Of a DNA stretch of 64,000 bases, positions 45,402 to 54,571 are shown in pieces; the first letter of the stretch is position 1, and each line of letters begins with the position of its first letter. Under the pieces are notes generated by a model. That model was not told where the DNA came from and searched no databases. It was given only the letters and a program-made list of their open reading frames with translations. This DNA is from Candidatus Pacearchaeota archaeon (GTDB lineage: Archaea > Nanobdellota > Nanobdellia > Pacearchaeales > GW2011-AR1). The translations under genes and the position numbers were made by a program. Location of the stretch: contig JAGLGM010000002.1 in NCBI GenBank assembly GCA_023144035.1, positions 62,001 to 126,000 on the forward strand, read 5' to 3'.

Positions 45402-45508
45402 GTTGTCTTATGACAAACAAATATTTCAATTCCACAGTCATAGGGGAAACTATCTTATTGAAATACCTAGGTTTGTTTATTCCCTATAAAAACACCCGCT
45501 AAGGTGTA
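45402..45508 (-). promoter_or_regulatory. Structured 5' leader of S-layer mRNA (three inverted repeats)
   Basis: TTGTC-TTAT-GACAA; TATTTCAAT...ATTGAAATA; ACACC-CGCTAA-GGTGT. Confidence 0.5.
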
Positions 45509-45587
45509 TAGTCACTAATTGATTTTCTTTAAAAAGGTTGTTGCCTATTTCTATACAATTTCCAATAAAACCTTTCAAAGTAGGTTA

Positions 45588-45600
45588 TCTATTTATAAAG
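45588..45600 (-). promoter_or_regulatory. TATA-like promoter of S-layer gene
   Basis: Minus-strand CTTTATAAATAG; implies ~200-nt leader. Confidence 0.5.
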
Positions 45601-45680
45601 CTTTCGATGTCACTAACCTATTAATACACTTTATTTTACCCTCGGAAACAAAAGGTTTATTAACATATGGTTACTAATAC

Positions 45681-45756
45681 TAATATATATTAAATAAGAT
45701 TATATAAGTGTAATATATATACTCTACATATATATTCAAAAAAGACATATATACTT
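45681..45756. repeat. Four ATATATA-core sites upstream of HTH gene
   Basis: TAATATATATTA, TAATATATATACT, ACATATATATTC, ACATATATACTT. Confidence 0.5.
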
Positions 45757-45767
45757 TATCGACGATA

Positions 45768-46121
45768 ATGGCAAAAACAAAAACAAGAGAAATAACTCTC
45801 CAAGAAGCAAAAGGAAGCTTCTTTTTAATGAAAAAGGAAAAAACCTCAAAAAAAGACTATGATTTTTCAGGTATTTTAGCTCTTAGACAGCTTTTAAGCA
45901 ATGAAAAAGCTAGGATGTTATCTGTTATAAAAGAGAAAAAACCTCAATCTATCTATGATTTAGCAAAGAAGCTAAATAGAGGGTTTAAAGCAGTAAATGA
46001 TGACTTAAAACTACTAGAAAAGTTTGGATTTGTAGAATTAACAGAAGAAAAGACTAAAAATAGAGTAAGACACAAACCAACTATAGTAGTAGATACAGTT
46101 ACAGTTCATTTTAAGATATAA
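45768..46121 (+). CDS. HVO_A0114-like winged-helix DNA-binding protein
   Basis: RMLSVIKEKKPQSIYDLAKKLNRGFKAVNDDLKLLEKFGFVEL. Confidence 0.8.
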   Translation: MAKTKTREITLQEAKGSFFLMKKEKTSKKDYDFSGILALRQLLSNEKARMLSVIKEKKPQSIYDLAKKLNRGFKAVNDDLKLLEKFGFVELTEEKTKNRVRHKPTIVVDTVTVHFKI

Positions 46122-46661
46122 TCAATAATAAGCAGTAAAATCAATTACAATTGACATACCTCTAGAACTAAATTCTTGCATAGAACCTTTATAACTATTA
46201 GTAGAGTTACCTGCTTTAAAGGATATTAACTCTATTTCTTCTGCCCCTATGAATAATTCATAACCTATTATAGGTGTATTTTCACTTATTTTCCAACTTT
46301 CATCTACTATTCCACTTAAAGTAGAACTTAATACATCACAAGTCCCTCTTCCATCTAAACAAGAACTTTCATAATTAATACATTCAATTATTAAATCTTG
46401 TATTGAATAATATGTATTTGAATATTCCTCACAATCTGTTGTATAAGATAAAAATGATTGAATAAAACTATCTACTTCATTAACTCCTAAAACTTCTTTA
46501 TTTGAATTTTTTAATGAAACAGTTAAGAAAACTAAAAGAATTACAGCAACAATTATGATTATTAATCCAAATCCAATCATTTCTTCCTGACCTCTTTTAG
46601 AGGTTAGCTTTGGAAAATTTTTCAAGGAAATTTTTTCTTTCTGACCTCTTTTATTTATCAT
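46122..46661 (-). CDS. Pilin-like protein with two class III signal motifs (KRGQ)
   Basis: MINKRGQKEKISLKNFPKLTSKRGQEEMIGFGLIIIIVAVILLVF. Confidence 0.7.
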   Translation of the reverse strand: MINKRGQKEKISLKNFPKLTSKRGQEEMIGFGLIIIIVAVILLVFLTVSLKNSNKEVLGVNEVDSFIQSFLSYTTDCEEYSNTYYSIQDLIIECINYESSCLDGRGTCDVLSSTLSGIVDESWKISENTPIIGYELFIGAEEIELISFKAGNSTNSYKGSMQEFSSRGMSIVIDFTAYY

Positions 46662-47242
46662 TGTACTGACTCATAACTCACTATAAGTTTAGCAAGTTCA
46701 CATTTATTATAAGGATATCCTTCAAAAGATTCTTTTCTACATAAAGACACAAAATTTGAAACACTGTATCCTGTTAATTCTCCCTCTTTAATTTGAAGAA
46801 AATTACAATTTGGATATGTAAAAGAATCACATTCTATTTCTGATCCAGTTACAGGATATATTTTTCTTATTTCTATATTAGAAACTCCCCAAAAATCCTT
46901 GTATTTTTCTGAATTTTCCTTTAAAGCCATAACTTTATCAAAATCAATACAATCTACTTTTGAAGTTCCAAAAGCAGTTCCACAAGCAAATTCAGGAGAA
47001 TTCGCAAGCCGACTTATTAATAACATTGCATTATCTTGTTCAAGAACTGATGCAGTTTCTCGCATGCCACCCATTCTAAACATTAACACGAACAACCCAA
47101 CTAATACAAAAAAGATTGTTATTGCTAATAACATAAACGCTGTTTGCTGAATTTTTAATTGTGCTTTTTTATTTTTTATCAGGCGTGACCCTATTTTAAA
47201 GGAGGAGTCATAAGAGGAACCTTGCTTCCTTTTATTTACCAT
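46658..47242 (-). CDS. Pilin-like surface protein
   Basis: KNKKAQLKIQQTAFMLLAITIFFVLVGLFVLMF. Confidence 0.7.
   Translation of the reverse strand: MVNKRKQGSSYDSSFKIGSRLIKNKKAQLKIQQTAFMLLAITIFFVLVGLFVLMFRMGGMRETASVLEQDNAMLLISRLANSPEFACGTAFGTSKVDCIDFDKVMALKENSEKYKDFWGVSNIEIRKIYPVTGSEIECDSFTYPNCNFLQIKEGELTGYSVSNFVSLCRKESFEGYPYNKCELAKLIVSYESVQ
47178..47237. repeat. ~60-bp repeat copy A in pilin-like N-terminus
   Basis: Near-identical to 48584..48644; one C deleted. Confidence 0.9.
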
Positions 47243-48156
47243 AGTTTACAATTTCCTTTATTTTTATTTTCAATTTCATCTATAATATTATTCATTGTAT
47301 AAAGTTCATTAGAATCACTTAAACTAGATGCAGAATTAATTAAACTAGATAAATAAGGATTTAATATAGGGTCACATCCTTTAGTTGTAAGTGAGTTTGC
47401 TTTATTTATATATATTAAAGACAATTGTTCAATTCTTTGCATTAATCTTTTTAACTGGCATTCATAGACTTCTTCATCAGAAAAAATAGCAGCATACATT
47501 AAAGCATCTGTCTCAAAATACATTTTTTGATTTCCCTTTTCAACTTTTCTTGCATCATAATTAACTTCTATTTCACAAGTATCAAATCCAAAACAAACTT
47601 TTATATCTTCTTCAGTACAGTCTTCTACCCTTAAATTTGGTTGTTTTAAATCTGAAATTTCATCTTCAATATCTTCAGGAGCATCAATAAAACAATAATT
47701 TGTAGAAGCAGAAGTTATATACATTAAATTTGCAACTTTAAATGGAAACTCAAAAGGTTTTGAGAAAATATATATTTTTTTCCCTTCACTATATCTTTCA
47801 GAGAAAATATATTTATTTTGAAAATCTACTACAAGATTTGTTTCTGTCCATTTATTAAAGTTTTTTTGCATTATTTCTATACCTTGTGTTCCAAAATTTC
47901 CATAATTATCACAAGTATTGTATACTCTTGTTTCTCCAGAAAATATGATATGGCTTGTTATTGCAGATTCAAAACTTGTTTCTAAAGGATTTAATAATAT
48001 TCCAATTTCTTTACTTGTTTTCGCACTTTGAATTGTTCCTTGTGTTCCTACTATTTTAGTAACAAAATAAATAGCTAGAGCAATTATAACAATTCCTACA
48101 ATAATAGCAAATAACCAACCAAATGATATTTGCAAATAACCTCTTTTGTTTTTCAT
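47236..48156 (-). CDS. Pilin-like surface protein
   Basis: MKNKRGYLQISFGWLFAIIVGIVIIALAIYFV. Confidence 0.7.
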   Translation of the reverse strand: MKNKRGYLQISFGWLFAIIVGIVIIALAIYFVTKIVGTQGTIQSAKTSKEIGILLNPLETSFESAITSHIIFSGETRVYNTCDNYGNFGTQGIEIMQKNFNKWTETNLVVDFQNKYIFSERYSEGKKIYIFSKPFEFPFKVANLMYITSASTNYCFIDAPEDIEDEISDLKQPNLRVEDCTEEDIKVCFGFDTCEIEVNYDARKVEKGNQKMYFETDALMYAAIFSDEEVYECQLKRLMQRIEQLSLIYINKANSLTTKGCDPILNPYLSSLINSASSLSDSNELYTMNNIIDEIENKNKGNCKLW

Positions 48157-48160
48157 TTTA

Positions 48161-48652
48161 TTATCTTGTTATAGTTACTAGCTCTTCTCCAAAATCTTTA
48201 GAGATAGTTAATTTAACTTTTCCATCTGTATTTGGAATACAATAAGGGTCTTCACTAGAAGTTATTTTTGCAAGATCTATATGTTTTATATTTTCCTCGT
48301 CAGGATAATTAGAAGAACGAAACATTAAATTATTAAATTCATCATTTGTAAAACATACTGCTTCTATGTGGTTAGGTAAAAAATAAGTTTCTTCTTGCGA
48401 ACCTTTTGGAGATTTCCACATAGCATCTACATGTGTTTGAAGATCCTTTGAAAAACTTTCTAGTTGAATTGTTTTTTGTAAATTAAGAAATTTAGTAATA
48501 GCATAAATAGCAAAAGCAATAAATATAATTATAAGAAAAATAGAAAAAATCATTCCAAAAGATAATTTCATTTGTCCTCTTTTATCAGGCGTGACCCCTA
48601 TTTTAAAGGAGGAGTCATAAGAGGAACCTTGGTTCCTTTTATTTGGAAACAT
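48161..48652 (-). CDS. Pilin-like surface protein
   Basis: DKRGQMKLSFGMIFSIFLIIIFIAFAIYAI. Confidence 0.7.
   Translation of the reverse strand: MFPNKRNQGSSYDSSFKIGVTPDKRGQMKLSFGMIFSIFLIIIFIAFAIYAITKFLNLQKTIQLESFSKDLQTHVDAMWKSPKGSQEETYFLPNHIEAVCFTNDEFNNLMFRSSNYPDEENIKHIDLAKITSSEDPYCIPNTDGKVKLTISKDFGEELVTITR
48584..48644. repeat. ~60-bp repeat copy B in pilin-like N-terminus
   Basis: ATCAGGCGTGACCCCTATTTTAAAGGAGGAGTCATAAGAGGAACCTTGGTTCCTTTTATTT; contains AGGAACC-TT-GGTTCCT palindrome. Confidence 0.9.
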
Positions 48653-48965
48653 CTTTTATAACCTTTTTTAATTCTGGAAGCTTGTTTTTAATAATATCCC
48701 AAATTATGTCTTTGTTAACATTAGAATAAGCATGGCTTATAATATCTCTAGTTCTCTCAAATTTATTCCAACTTATTTTATAACCTTTTTTTATCTTAAG
48801 AGGAATTTTTTTTATATTTTCTCTTATTGTCTGCAACCTCATTAAAGTGGAATCAAATTTTTCATCGTTTTCTAAAAACTCTTTTTTTAAATATCCTTTT
48901 AAAGATTTATCAATTTTATCAATTGTTTCAAGTATTTCATTAATATAAATTTTATACTTTAACAT
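48639..48965 (-). CDS. HepT-like (DUF86) protein of MNT/HepT system
   Basis: RDIISHAYSNV (R-x4-H-x-Y) and helical fold. Confidence 0.8.
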   Translation of the reverse strand: MLKYKIYINEILETIDKIDKSLKGYLKKEFLENDEKFDSTLMRLQTIRENIKKIPLKIKKGYKISWNKFERTRDIISHAYSNVNKDIIWDIIKNKLPELKKVIKDVSK

Positions 48966-49254
48966 ATTCAGCCTCTTTCTTTACATAGTTTAACTCTGGT
49001 TTCAAATTTTTCTCTATAACTAAATCAATTCTTCTTTTCAAAAGGTTTTCAAGAAGTATTAAAAGATTCATATAATTATCAAAAGTATCTTTTTGGAATT
49101 CAACAAGAAAGTCTATGTCGCTTTCTTTTTTTTGCTTTCCTTTTACAAAAGAACCAAATAAACCTATTTTTTTAACTCCTATTTTTTTAAGTTGTTCCTT
49201 TTCTTTTTGAATTTTTCCTAACACATCTTTTCCAGTAAGGTGTCTTTTATTCAT
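48952..49254 (-). CDS. MntA-like minimal nucleotidyltransferase
   Basis: GLFGSFVKGKQKKESDIDFLVEF (GSx10DxD). Confidence 0.9.
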   Translation of the reverse strand: MNKRHLTGKDVLGKIQKEKEQLKKIGVKKIGLFGSFVKGKQKKESDIDFLVEFQKDTFDNYMNLLILLENLLKRRIDLVIEKNLKPELNYVKKEAEYVKV

Positions 49255-49315
49255 AAATACATTAAAAGATTATAACTTATAAAGTTTTATAAAAAATCCA
49301 AAATTTTTAGAAACC

Positions 49316-51766
49316 TTAGCTGTAAATATCAAAAGGCCTTACAATTAAACTACATTGATCTTGATTAGGATATAAACCATTTTCATCTTTACATTTAATG
49401 TAAAAGTTCACATTACTATTCCAACCTATATAGTGCTCTAAGTCGTCAGTAGTAATCATTGAAACACCTTCATCAAAATTATAATTACACCCTATATTAC
49501 TTGAGGTACTATGCACACATTCAGATTTTTCATCAGTAATAATTTTTAAATATCCATCCTCGTGATATACTCTTGCAATTATTGGAGCAGAAGTATCTGT
49601 TTCAACATCAAAGTTTATTGTTGCTGTGTCTGCATTTCCACCTAGGTCAATACATTTAACATAATAATCATATGTTCCTTCACTTACCCATAAATCTTGA
49701 GAATGTTTAAATGAATTTGTGTCATAAAATTGAATATAACTTCCATCTTCTCCTGTTTCACTATAATAACAAGTAGATATTCCATCTTCATATCCTGCTG
49801 AAGTTTCTGATTCTATTGTAACTTTAACAGAATTTGTTGGTCCTTTAACTAAAGTATTATTCGGAGTAACCCAGTTTAAAATTAATGGTTCTGTTCCAAT
49901 TAAAGTATATTCATATGATTCTGTATTTGTGTTTCTTTGTTCTGTTGAAGAAGGCTGGTCTTTACATCTTACATAAAATTTATTTTCAACATTATTTTCT
50001 AATCCTGTTAAAGTTGTTGTACAAGGATATAATAAATAAGCATTTGTTTCCATAACACTTGCTGAACAAGACATTGTATTTTCCATGTTTTCATAATCTT
50101 GATCTAAGTGACTCCATCTACATTCTGCAGGTTCATTAATGTAGAATATAGTTTCTAATGATTCTGCATTATGACTAATTGGTTTTCCATTTAAAGGGTC
50201 TGCAAAAACAATTAAAGGATTTGTATAATCTGGTTCTGGGTCTACACAATATTTAAACACAAAGTTTGCAGGATTTGAATTTCCATTTTTATCTTCACAT
50301 CTTACATATAATTCATAATTTCCATCATTTTCTATTTCAATACCTTCAGAAGTTAATGAACTTGAGCCAGGCATAACTAAAGAGAAAGAATGATTATAAT
50401 CTGCCATTCCACCACTTAAGAAATAACCTCCCATTCCTTCAAAATTATTTACTCTTATTGGGCTAATTTGACATCTTGCAGGTTCATCAAGAGAAACTCC
50501 AAAAGATAATGGTGTAAATGCAGGAATACATCCATCACTTGATAAATATTGGATGTCCACTCCTCTATCTGGTGGGTTTATTGTATTTACTGGAGAATAT
50601 TTATATTTCTCATTTAATAATGCATTTTCCCATGGCTCTATTATAGGATATTTTACATCATTTGGATTTATCCAAACACATTTTTCATTTCCTGTTCCTT
50701 GATTTATTAATTCACAACCTTGTCCTAAACTTCTACATTGATAATCTGTGCAAGGAAGCAACCCTTGATTATTACATTGTTCACAATCATCTCCTCCTGT
50801 TTGAGGTTGCCAAGCATTACATTGATAAGTAACTGGTTGATATCTTTCATTTTTAAAAAACATTAAACTAACAATAATTCCTGCTCCAGCCATCATCCAA
50901 CCAAATCCAGGCAAAGCTATAAGTCCAGCTAAAGGTCCTAATGTTCCAATAACTGTTGATTGTGCTACAGCAGCAGTCACACCTGATTTAATCATCTCTG
51001 CAGCAACTTGTTCAGTAATTTTTTTCATAAGAATTTGAGTTGCAATTCTTCCAGCAGTAAATCCAATTGAACCACCAGCAGCAGCTACATTAAAACCTCT
51101 TTGAATATTTACATCATCTGTAACTCGTGTTCCTAAAAATCTAATACCTCCATAAATTACCGCAGCCCATCCAGCTGTTTTTAAAATAAAACCTCCCCAA
51201 GGATTAAGTGCAGCAGCAGCACTTGCAGCAGCTTCAGCAATTTCAGCAGTAGTAAGTTCTTTAGCAGCTTCCTCAACAATTTTCGCAGCAGCTTCGTTTG
51301 GGTTTACAGGAGGTTTAGATTTAAGATTTGATTTATAAAAATTATAAGCTTGAAAACCTTGAGAAGCCCATTGAGCGTAACTTGAGTAATCTGCTGATCC
51401 TGAATTTTGACCTCCAACATCTGTTTGAAGATTAGGATTTACAGGAACATTGAAATTACTTGGTCCTGTGTTAGGATAAATAATTGAATTAATACAATTT
51501 CCTGCAGAACACACTTGAGGATTAGAAATTGAAAAACAATTTTTAAATATTTCCCATTTATTTGAAGGACAATGCATTGCTACAGTTCCTTCACAAGTTT
51601 TTTCTCCAAAAATACAAGGAGTTCCTTCTTTAGAAACTGTTTCTTCCTCAAAAGCACTCACAACATCAACACTACTTCCAATAGTATAAGATATTGCCAT
51701 AATTCCCACAATTAATAAAATAATTTGAAATAATGCTTCTGCTTTAGGACTTCTTTTTTTAATCAT
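49316..51766 (-). CDS. Large pilin-signal surface protein, Cys-containing
   Basis: N-terminal hydrophobic segment, Ala/Gly-rich helices, Ig-like/Cys-rich C-terminal repeats. Confidence 0.7.
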   Translation of the reverse strand: MIKKRSPKAEALFQIILLIVGIMAISYTIGSSVDVVSAFEEETVSKEGTPCIFGEKTCEGTVAMHCPSNKWEIFKNCFSISNPQVCSAGNCINSIIYPNTGPSNFNVPVNPNLQTDVGGQNSGSADYSSYAQWASQGFQAYNFYKSNLKSKPPVNPNEAAAKIVEEAAKELTTAEIAEAAASAAAALNPWGGFILKTAGWAAVIYGGIRFLGTRVTDDVNIQRGFNVAAAGGSIGFTAGRIATQILMKKITEQVAAEMIKSGVTAAVAQSTVIGTLGPLAGLIALPGFGWMMAGAGIIVSLMFFKNERYQPVTYQCNAWQPQTGGDDCEQCNNQGLLPCTDYQCRSLGQGCELINQGTGNEKCVWINPNDVKYPIIEPWENALLNEKYKYSPVNTINPPDRGVDIQYLSSDGCIPAFTPLSFGVSLDEPARCQISPIRVNNFEGMGGYFLSGGMADYNHSFSLVMPGSSSLTSEGIEIENDGNYELYVRCEDKNGNSNPANFVFKYCVDPEPDYTNPLIVFADPLNGKPISHNAESLETIFYINEPAECRWSHLDQDYENMENTMSCSASVMETNAYLLYPCTTTLTGLENNVENKFYVRCKDQPSSTEQRNTNTESYEYTLIGTEPLILNWVTPNNTLVKGPTNSVKVTIESETSAGYEDGISTCYYSETGEDGSYIQFYDTNSFKHSQDLWVSEGTYDYYVKCIDLGGNADTATINFDVETDTSAPIIARVYHEDGYLKIITDEKSECVHSTSSNIGCNYNFDEGVSMITTDDLEHYIGWNSNVNFYIKCKDENGLYPNQDQCSLIVRPFDIYS

Positions 51767-53457
51767 ATTATATCACCAAAATCAATTTCATATTCATCAT
51801 AATATCCTTCACTTCCAACATAATTATAACTTACTCCACAATCTCCTGTTGAACCACATATTTCTTGAAAACTTGATAAAAAGTCTGAATTACTTTCACA
51901 TCCTGATTCACATTTACTTGAATCTCCTTTTTCATATCCTGGAATACACTTACAATTTTCTTCACATTTTTTTCTTTTTAATTCATCTTTTTCTTCAATA
52001 CTTTCTTTTCCAGTAAAGATACCATATTCATATTTAACAAGACAATAATATGTTCCAATACTACATATGCTTTCAGATTCTGATTCTGCATTCCAAAAAT
52101 CAAATCCTGGAGAAAATTCTGGAACACAAGATGATTTTAATTCTTTACCAGCTAGATTTTCTAATTTTATTTCTAGACCTTCTTCATCTTTTAAAATACT
52201 ATATCCTTCTATCCATTCACAATCTCTTTTATCAATATTTGCACAATCTTTTTCTGTTGTTTGATCTATACAATCTTGCCATCTATTTGATTTACATGCT
52301 GCATAAGAAAAACCCTCTACTTCTGATTCAACACAAATAGTTGATCTCCAAGGATCACAAGGTTCAACAGTAACTTCTCCATCATAACATAATAATCTAA
52401 AATCCTCACTTCCTGGAAGATTAAGTTCTACATTTTTTTCAGTGTTTGAAGCACACCACACTTCTCCATGTTGATAATCTTTTCCTTCATATTCACAGCT
52501 TAAATCACTACAAACATAATCTCCATACCTTGCTGCAGGACTATCTGTATCTCTATATGATTTACAAGTACTTCCAGCATAATAATCACAATTTCCACAT
52601 TCTCTTGAATTTGCATTTGATTGTTCATAACCACAACTATCTTCAATATTTACTATATATGTCCAATAATTTTGATCATTTCTTTTTGAATAATCATAAA
52701 CATTTGCAAGATTTCCACAAGTATCTACAAAATATACTTGGTCAGCATTCTCAACACAAGTTGTTCCTTCTCTTGGTCCGCTTGGTCCGCAATTAGTTGC
52801 TAAAACATCAGCAGAACACAAATATCCTTCATGAAAAGAAATATCTACACTATCTATAGTAGATTCATCATTAGATAAATCCTCAAATAAATTTTGATCA
52901 GAGTCAGGATTTAAATTATCCATTGTTCGGCAATCTTCTTGAGTAACCATTTGACAAGTTCTTTCTCCATTTTTTTCAATAACACAAGCTCCTTTTGCAT
53001 CAGAAGTAGCACTTGCAATACACATAATTTGATTATTTATATCATTTCTAAATATTGTTTCTAATCCATAAAGAGATGAAAGAGTTTTACATCTTGTTTG
53101 TGTAACAAAAGCACCTTGGTCTCCTAATAAACAACATCCAAGTTGACATTGAGGTAATTCATCTTTTGGTTTGTCATACCATATTCCTTGATTATTTTCA
53201 CAAACTTTTTGAGGTGTATTTTCTTGACAAAATCCTTCTCCAACATCAACACAAGTTCCTAACTTACAATATGTTGTTGCTTCACAAGAAGTAGCAGCTT
53301 TTCTAAAATTATCTACACATTGTTCAACAGGAGCATTTTGACACCACGCACCATTTATAGTTTTTTCACAACAATATGAATTTTGAGCATTAACAAAACT
53401 TACCAATAAAACTAAAAACAAAAATACAAACAAGCTCATAAATATTTTTTTATTCAT
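51763..53457 (-). CDS. Secreted Cys-rich protein
   Basis: Signal peptide MNKKIFMSLFVFLFLVLLVSFVNAQNSYCC and dozens of Cys. Confidence 0.75.
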   Translation of the reverse strand: MNKKIFMSLFVFLFLVLLVSFVNAQNSYCCEKTINGAWCQNAPVEQCVDNFRKAATSCEATTYCKLGTCVDVGEGFCQENTPQKVCENNQGIWYDKPKDELPQCQLGCCLLGDQGAFVTQTRCKTLSSLYGLETIFRNDINNQIMCIASATSDAKGACVIEKNGERTCQMVTQEDCRTMDNLNPDSDQNLFEDLSNDESTIDSVDISFHEGYLCSADVLATNCGPSGPREGTTCVENADQVYFVDTCGNLANVYDYSKRNDQNYWTYIVNIEDSCGYEQSNANSRECGNCDYYAGSTCKSYRDTDSPAARYGDYVCSDLSCEYEGKDYQHGEVWCASNTEKNVELNLPGSEDFRLLCYDGEVTVEPCDPWRSTICVESEVEGFSYAACKSNRWQDCIDQTTEKDCANIDKRDCEWIEGYSILKDEEGLEIKLENLAGKELKSSCVPEFSPGFDFWNAESESESICSIGTYYCLVKYEYGIFTGKESIEEKDELKRKKCEENCKCIPGYEKGDSSKCESGCESNSDFLSSFQEICGSTGDCGVSYNYVGSEGYYDEYEIDFGDII

Positions 53458-54216
53458 TTAAATACCATACCCTGGAGGCCAAGCAACACTTCTCGAAGCA
53501 AATTGAAATTTCCCACCAGTATCTCTATTTGTTAAGATATAAATTGTAGAGCCCTCCACTTGATTTAATTTTTCAACTTTTAAGTCATGATAATAATTCA
53601 TATAAGTAGTTGTTTCAACATCTCCATATGCTGCTTCCCAAGCAATCATACTTCTAGCAATTCCTATAAATTCATAAAGACCATTATTTACAAGAACTCT
53701 AAAGGTTTCATAATTTTCAGTATCTCCTTTTGTTAAAGATAACTCATGAGTTAATGTTGTAAGGATTTTTTCAGGAAGTAATTCAACTGTTGTGTCTCCT
53801 TCTGTTAAAATTACATCATATCCTTTATCTTCAAAACTACTTTTCAAATCTTCAAAACAAGCATCAACTATTGGAGAGATTTCATTTTTAATTTCAGATT
53901 CAATATGTGATTTTAGCATAGGTTGTTGAACAACGCATGTTATGTAATATTCATTTGTATAACAAAGATATTCTATTGGATTATCTTCATATAAATAATA
54001 ATGTTCAGGATTCATACTTCCTCCTTGTAAAGAAAGAATTTCAACAACATCTTCTATTTCATCTTCAAGACAAGTTTGCATAAATGCATTAGGATTATTA
54101 CTATCAGATCTTACAAGAGATTGAAGTTTTGGATAAAAAAGATATATTAAAACACCAATCGCAACAATTGCTATTCCTATTATTATAAATATAGTCACTT
54201 GCCCTCTTTTTCCCAT
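53458..54216 (-). CDS. Pilin-like 'KRGQVTIFIIIGI' surface protein
   Basis: MGKRGQVTIFIIIGIAIVAIGVLIYLF. Confidence 0.75.
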   Translation of the reverse strand: MGKRGQVTIFIIIGIAIVAIGVLIYLFYPKLQSLVRSDSNNPNAFMQTCLEDEIEDVVEILSLQGGSMNPEHYYLYEDNPIEYLCYTNEYYITCVVQQPMLKSHIESEIKNEISPIVDACFEDLKSSFEDKGYDVILTEGDTTVELLPEKILTTLTHELSLTKGDTENYETFRVLVNNGLYEFIGIARSMIAWEAAYGDVETTTYMNYYHDLKVEKLNQVEGSTIYILTNRDTGGKFQFASRSVAWPPGYGI

Positions 54217-54286
54217 GTTTTATATACGATATTTTTGTTTATAAATATTTCATTAGTTTTAAATAAATCTTGCACAAAATATTTTA

Positions 54287-54533
54287 TTATTTTTTAGATA
54301 AAACCAATTTAATAAATACAATAATTAATAATACTAAAATAATAAGAACCACTCACCAATAATAATTTATATTTTTTTCTTTTTTAATATTTTCTTCAGC
54401 AACATCCTCTTTTTTAATAATCTCTTCATTAGAAATTTTTTTCTGTTGTAGAATCATTAAAAGAAATACTTATTTTATTTTTAAATATAAAATATAAAGA
54501 TACAATAGCAACTAAAATTATAGAAATCTCCAA
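54287..54533 (-). pseudogene. Degenerate small two-TM protein (frameshift plus in-frame TGA)
   Basis: Frames ...ISIILVAIVSLYFIFKNKISISFNDSTTEKNF* and MILQQKKISNEEIIKKEDVAEENIKKEKNINYYW*VVLIILVLLIIVFIKLVLSKK*. Confidence 0.5.
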
Positions 54534-54571
54534 TTTCTACATGTAAATTAAAAATATCTAAGAGACAAGAA

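Noticed and set aside
54353-54355. In-frame TGA as a recoded sense codon
   Set aside because: TGA serves as a normal stop elsewhere in the window (for example uL3), so a pseudogene is the simpler reading.
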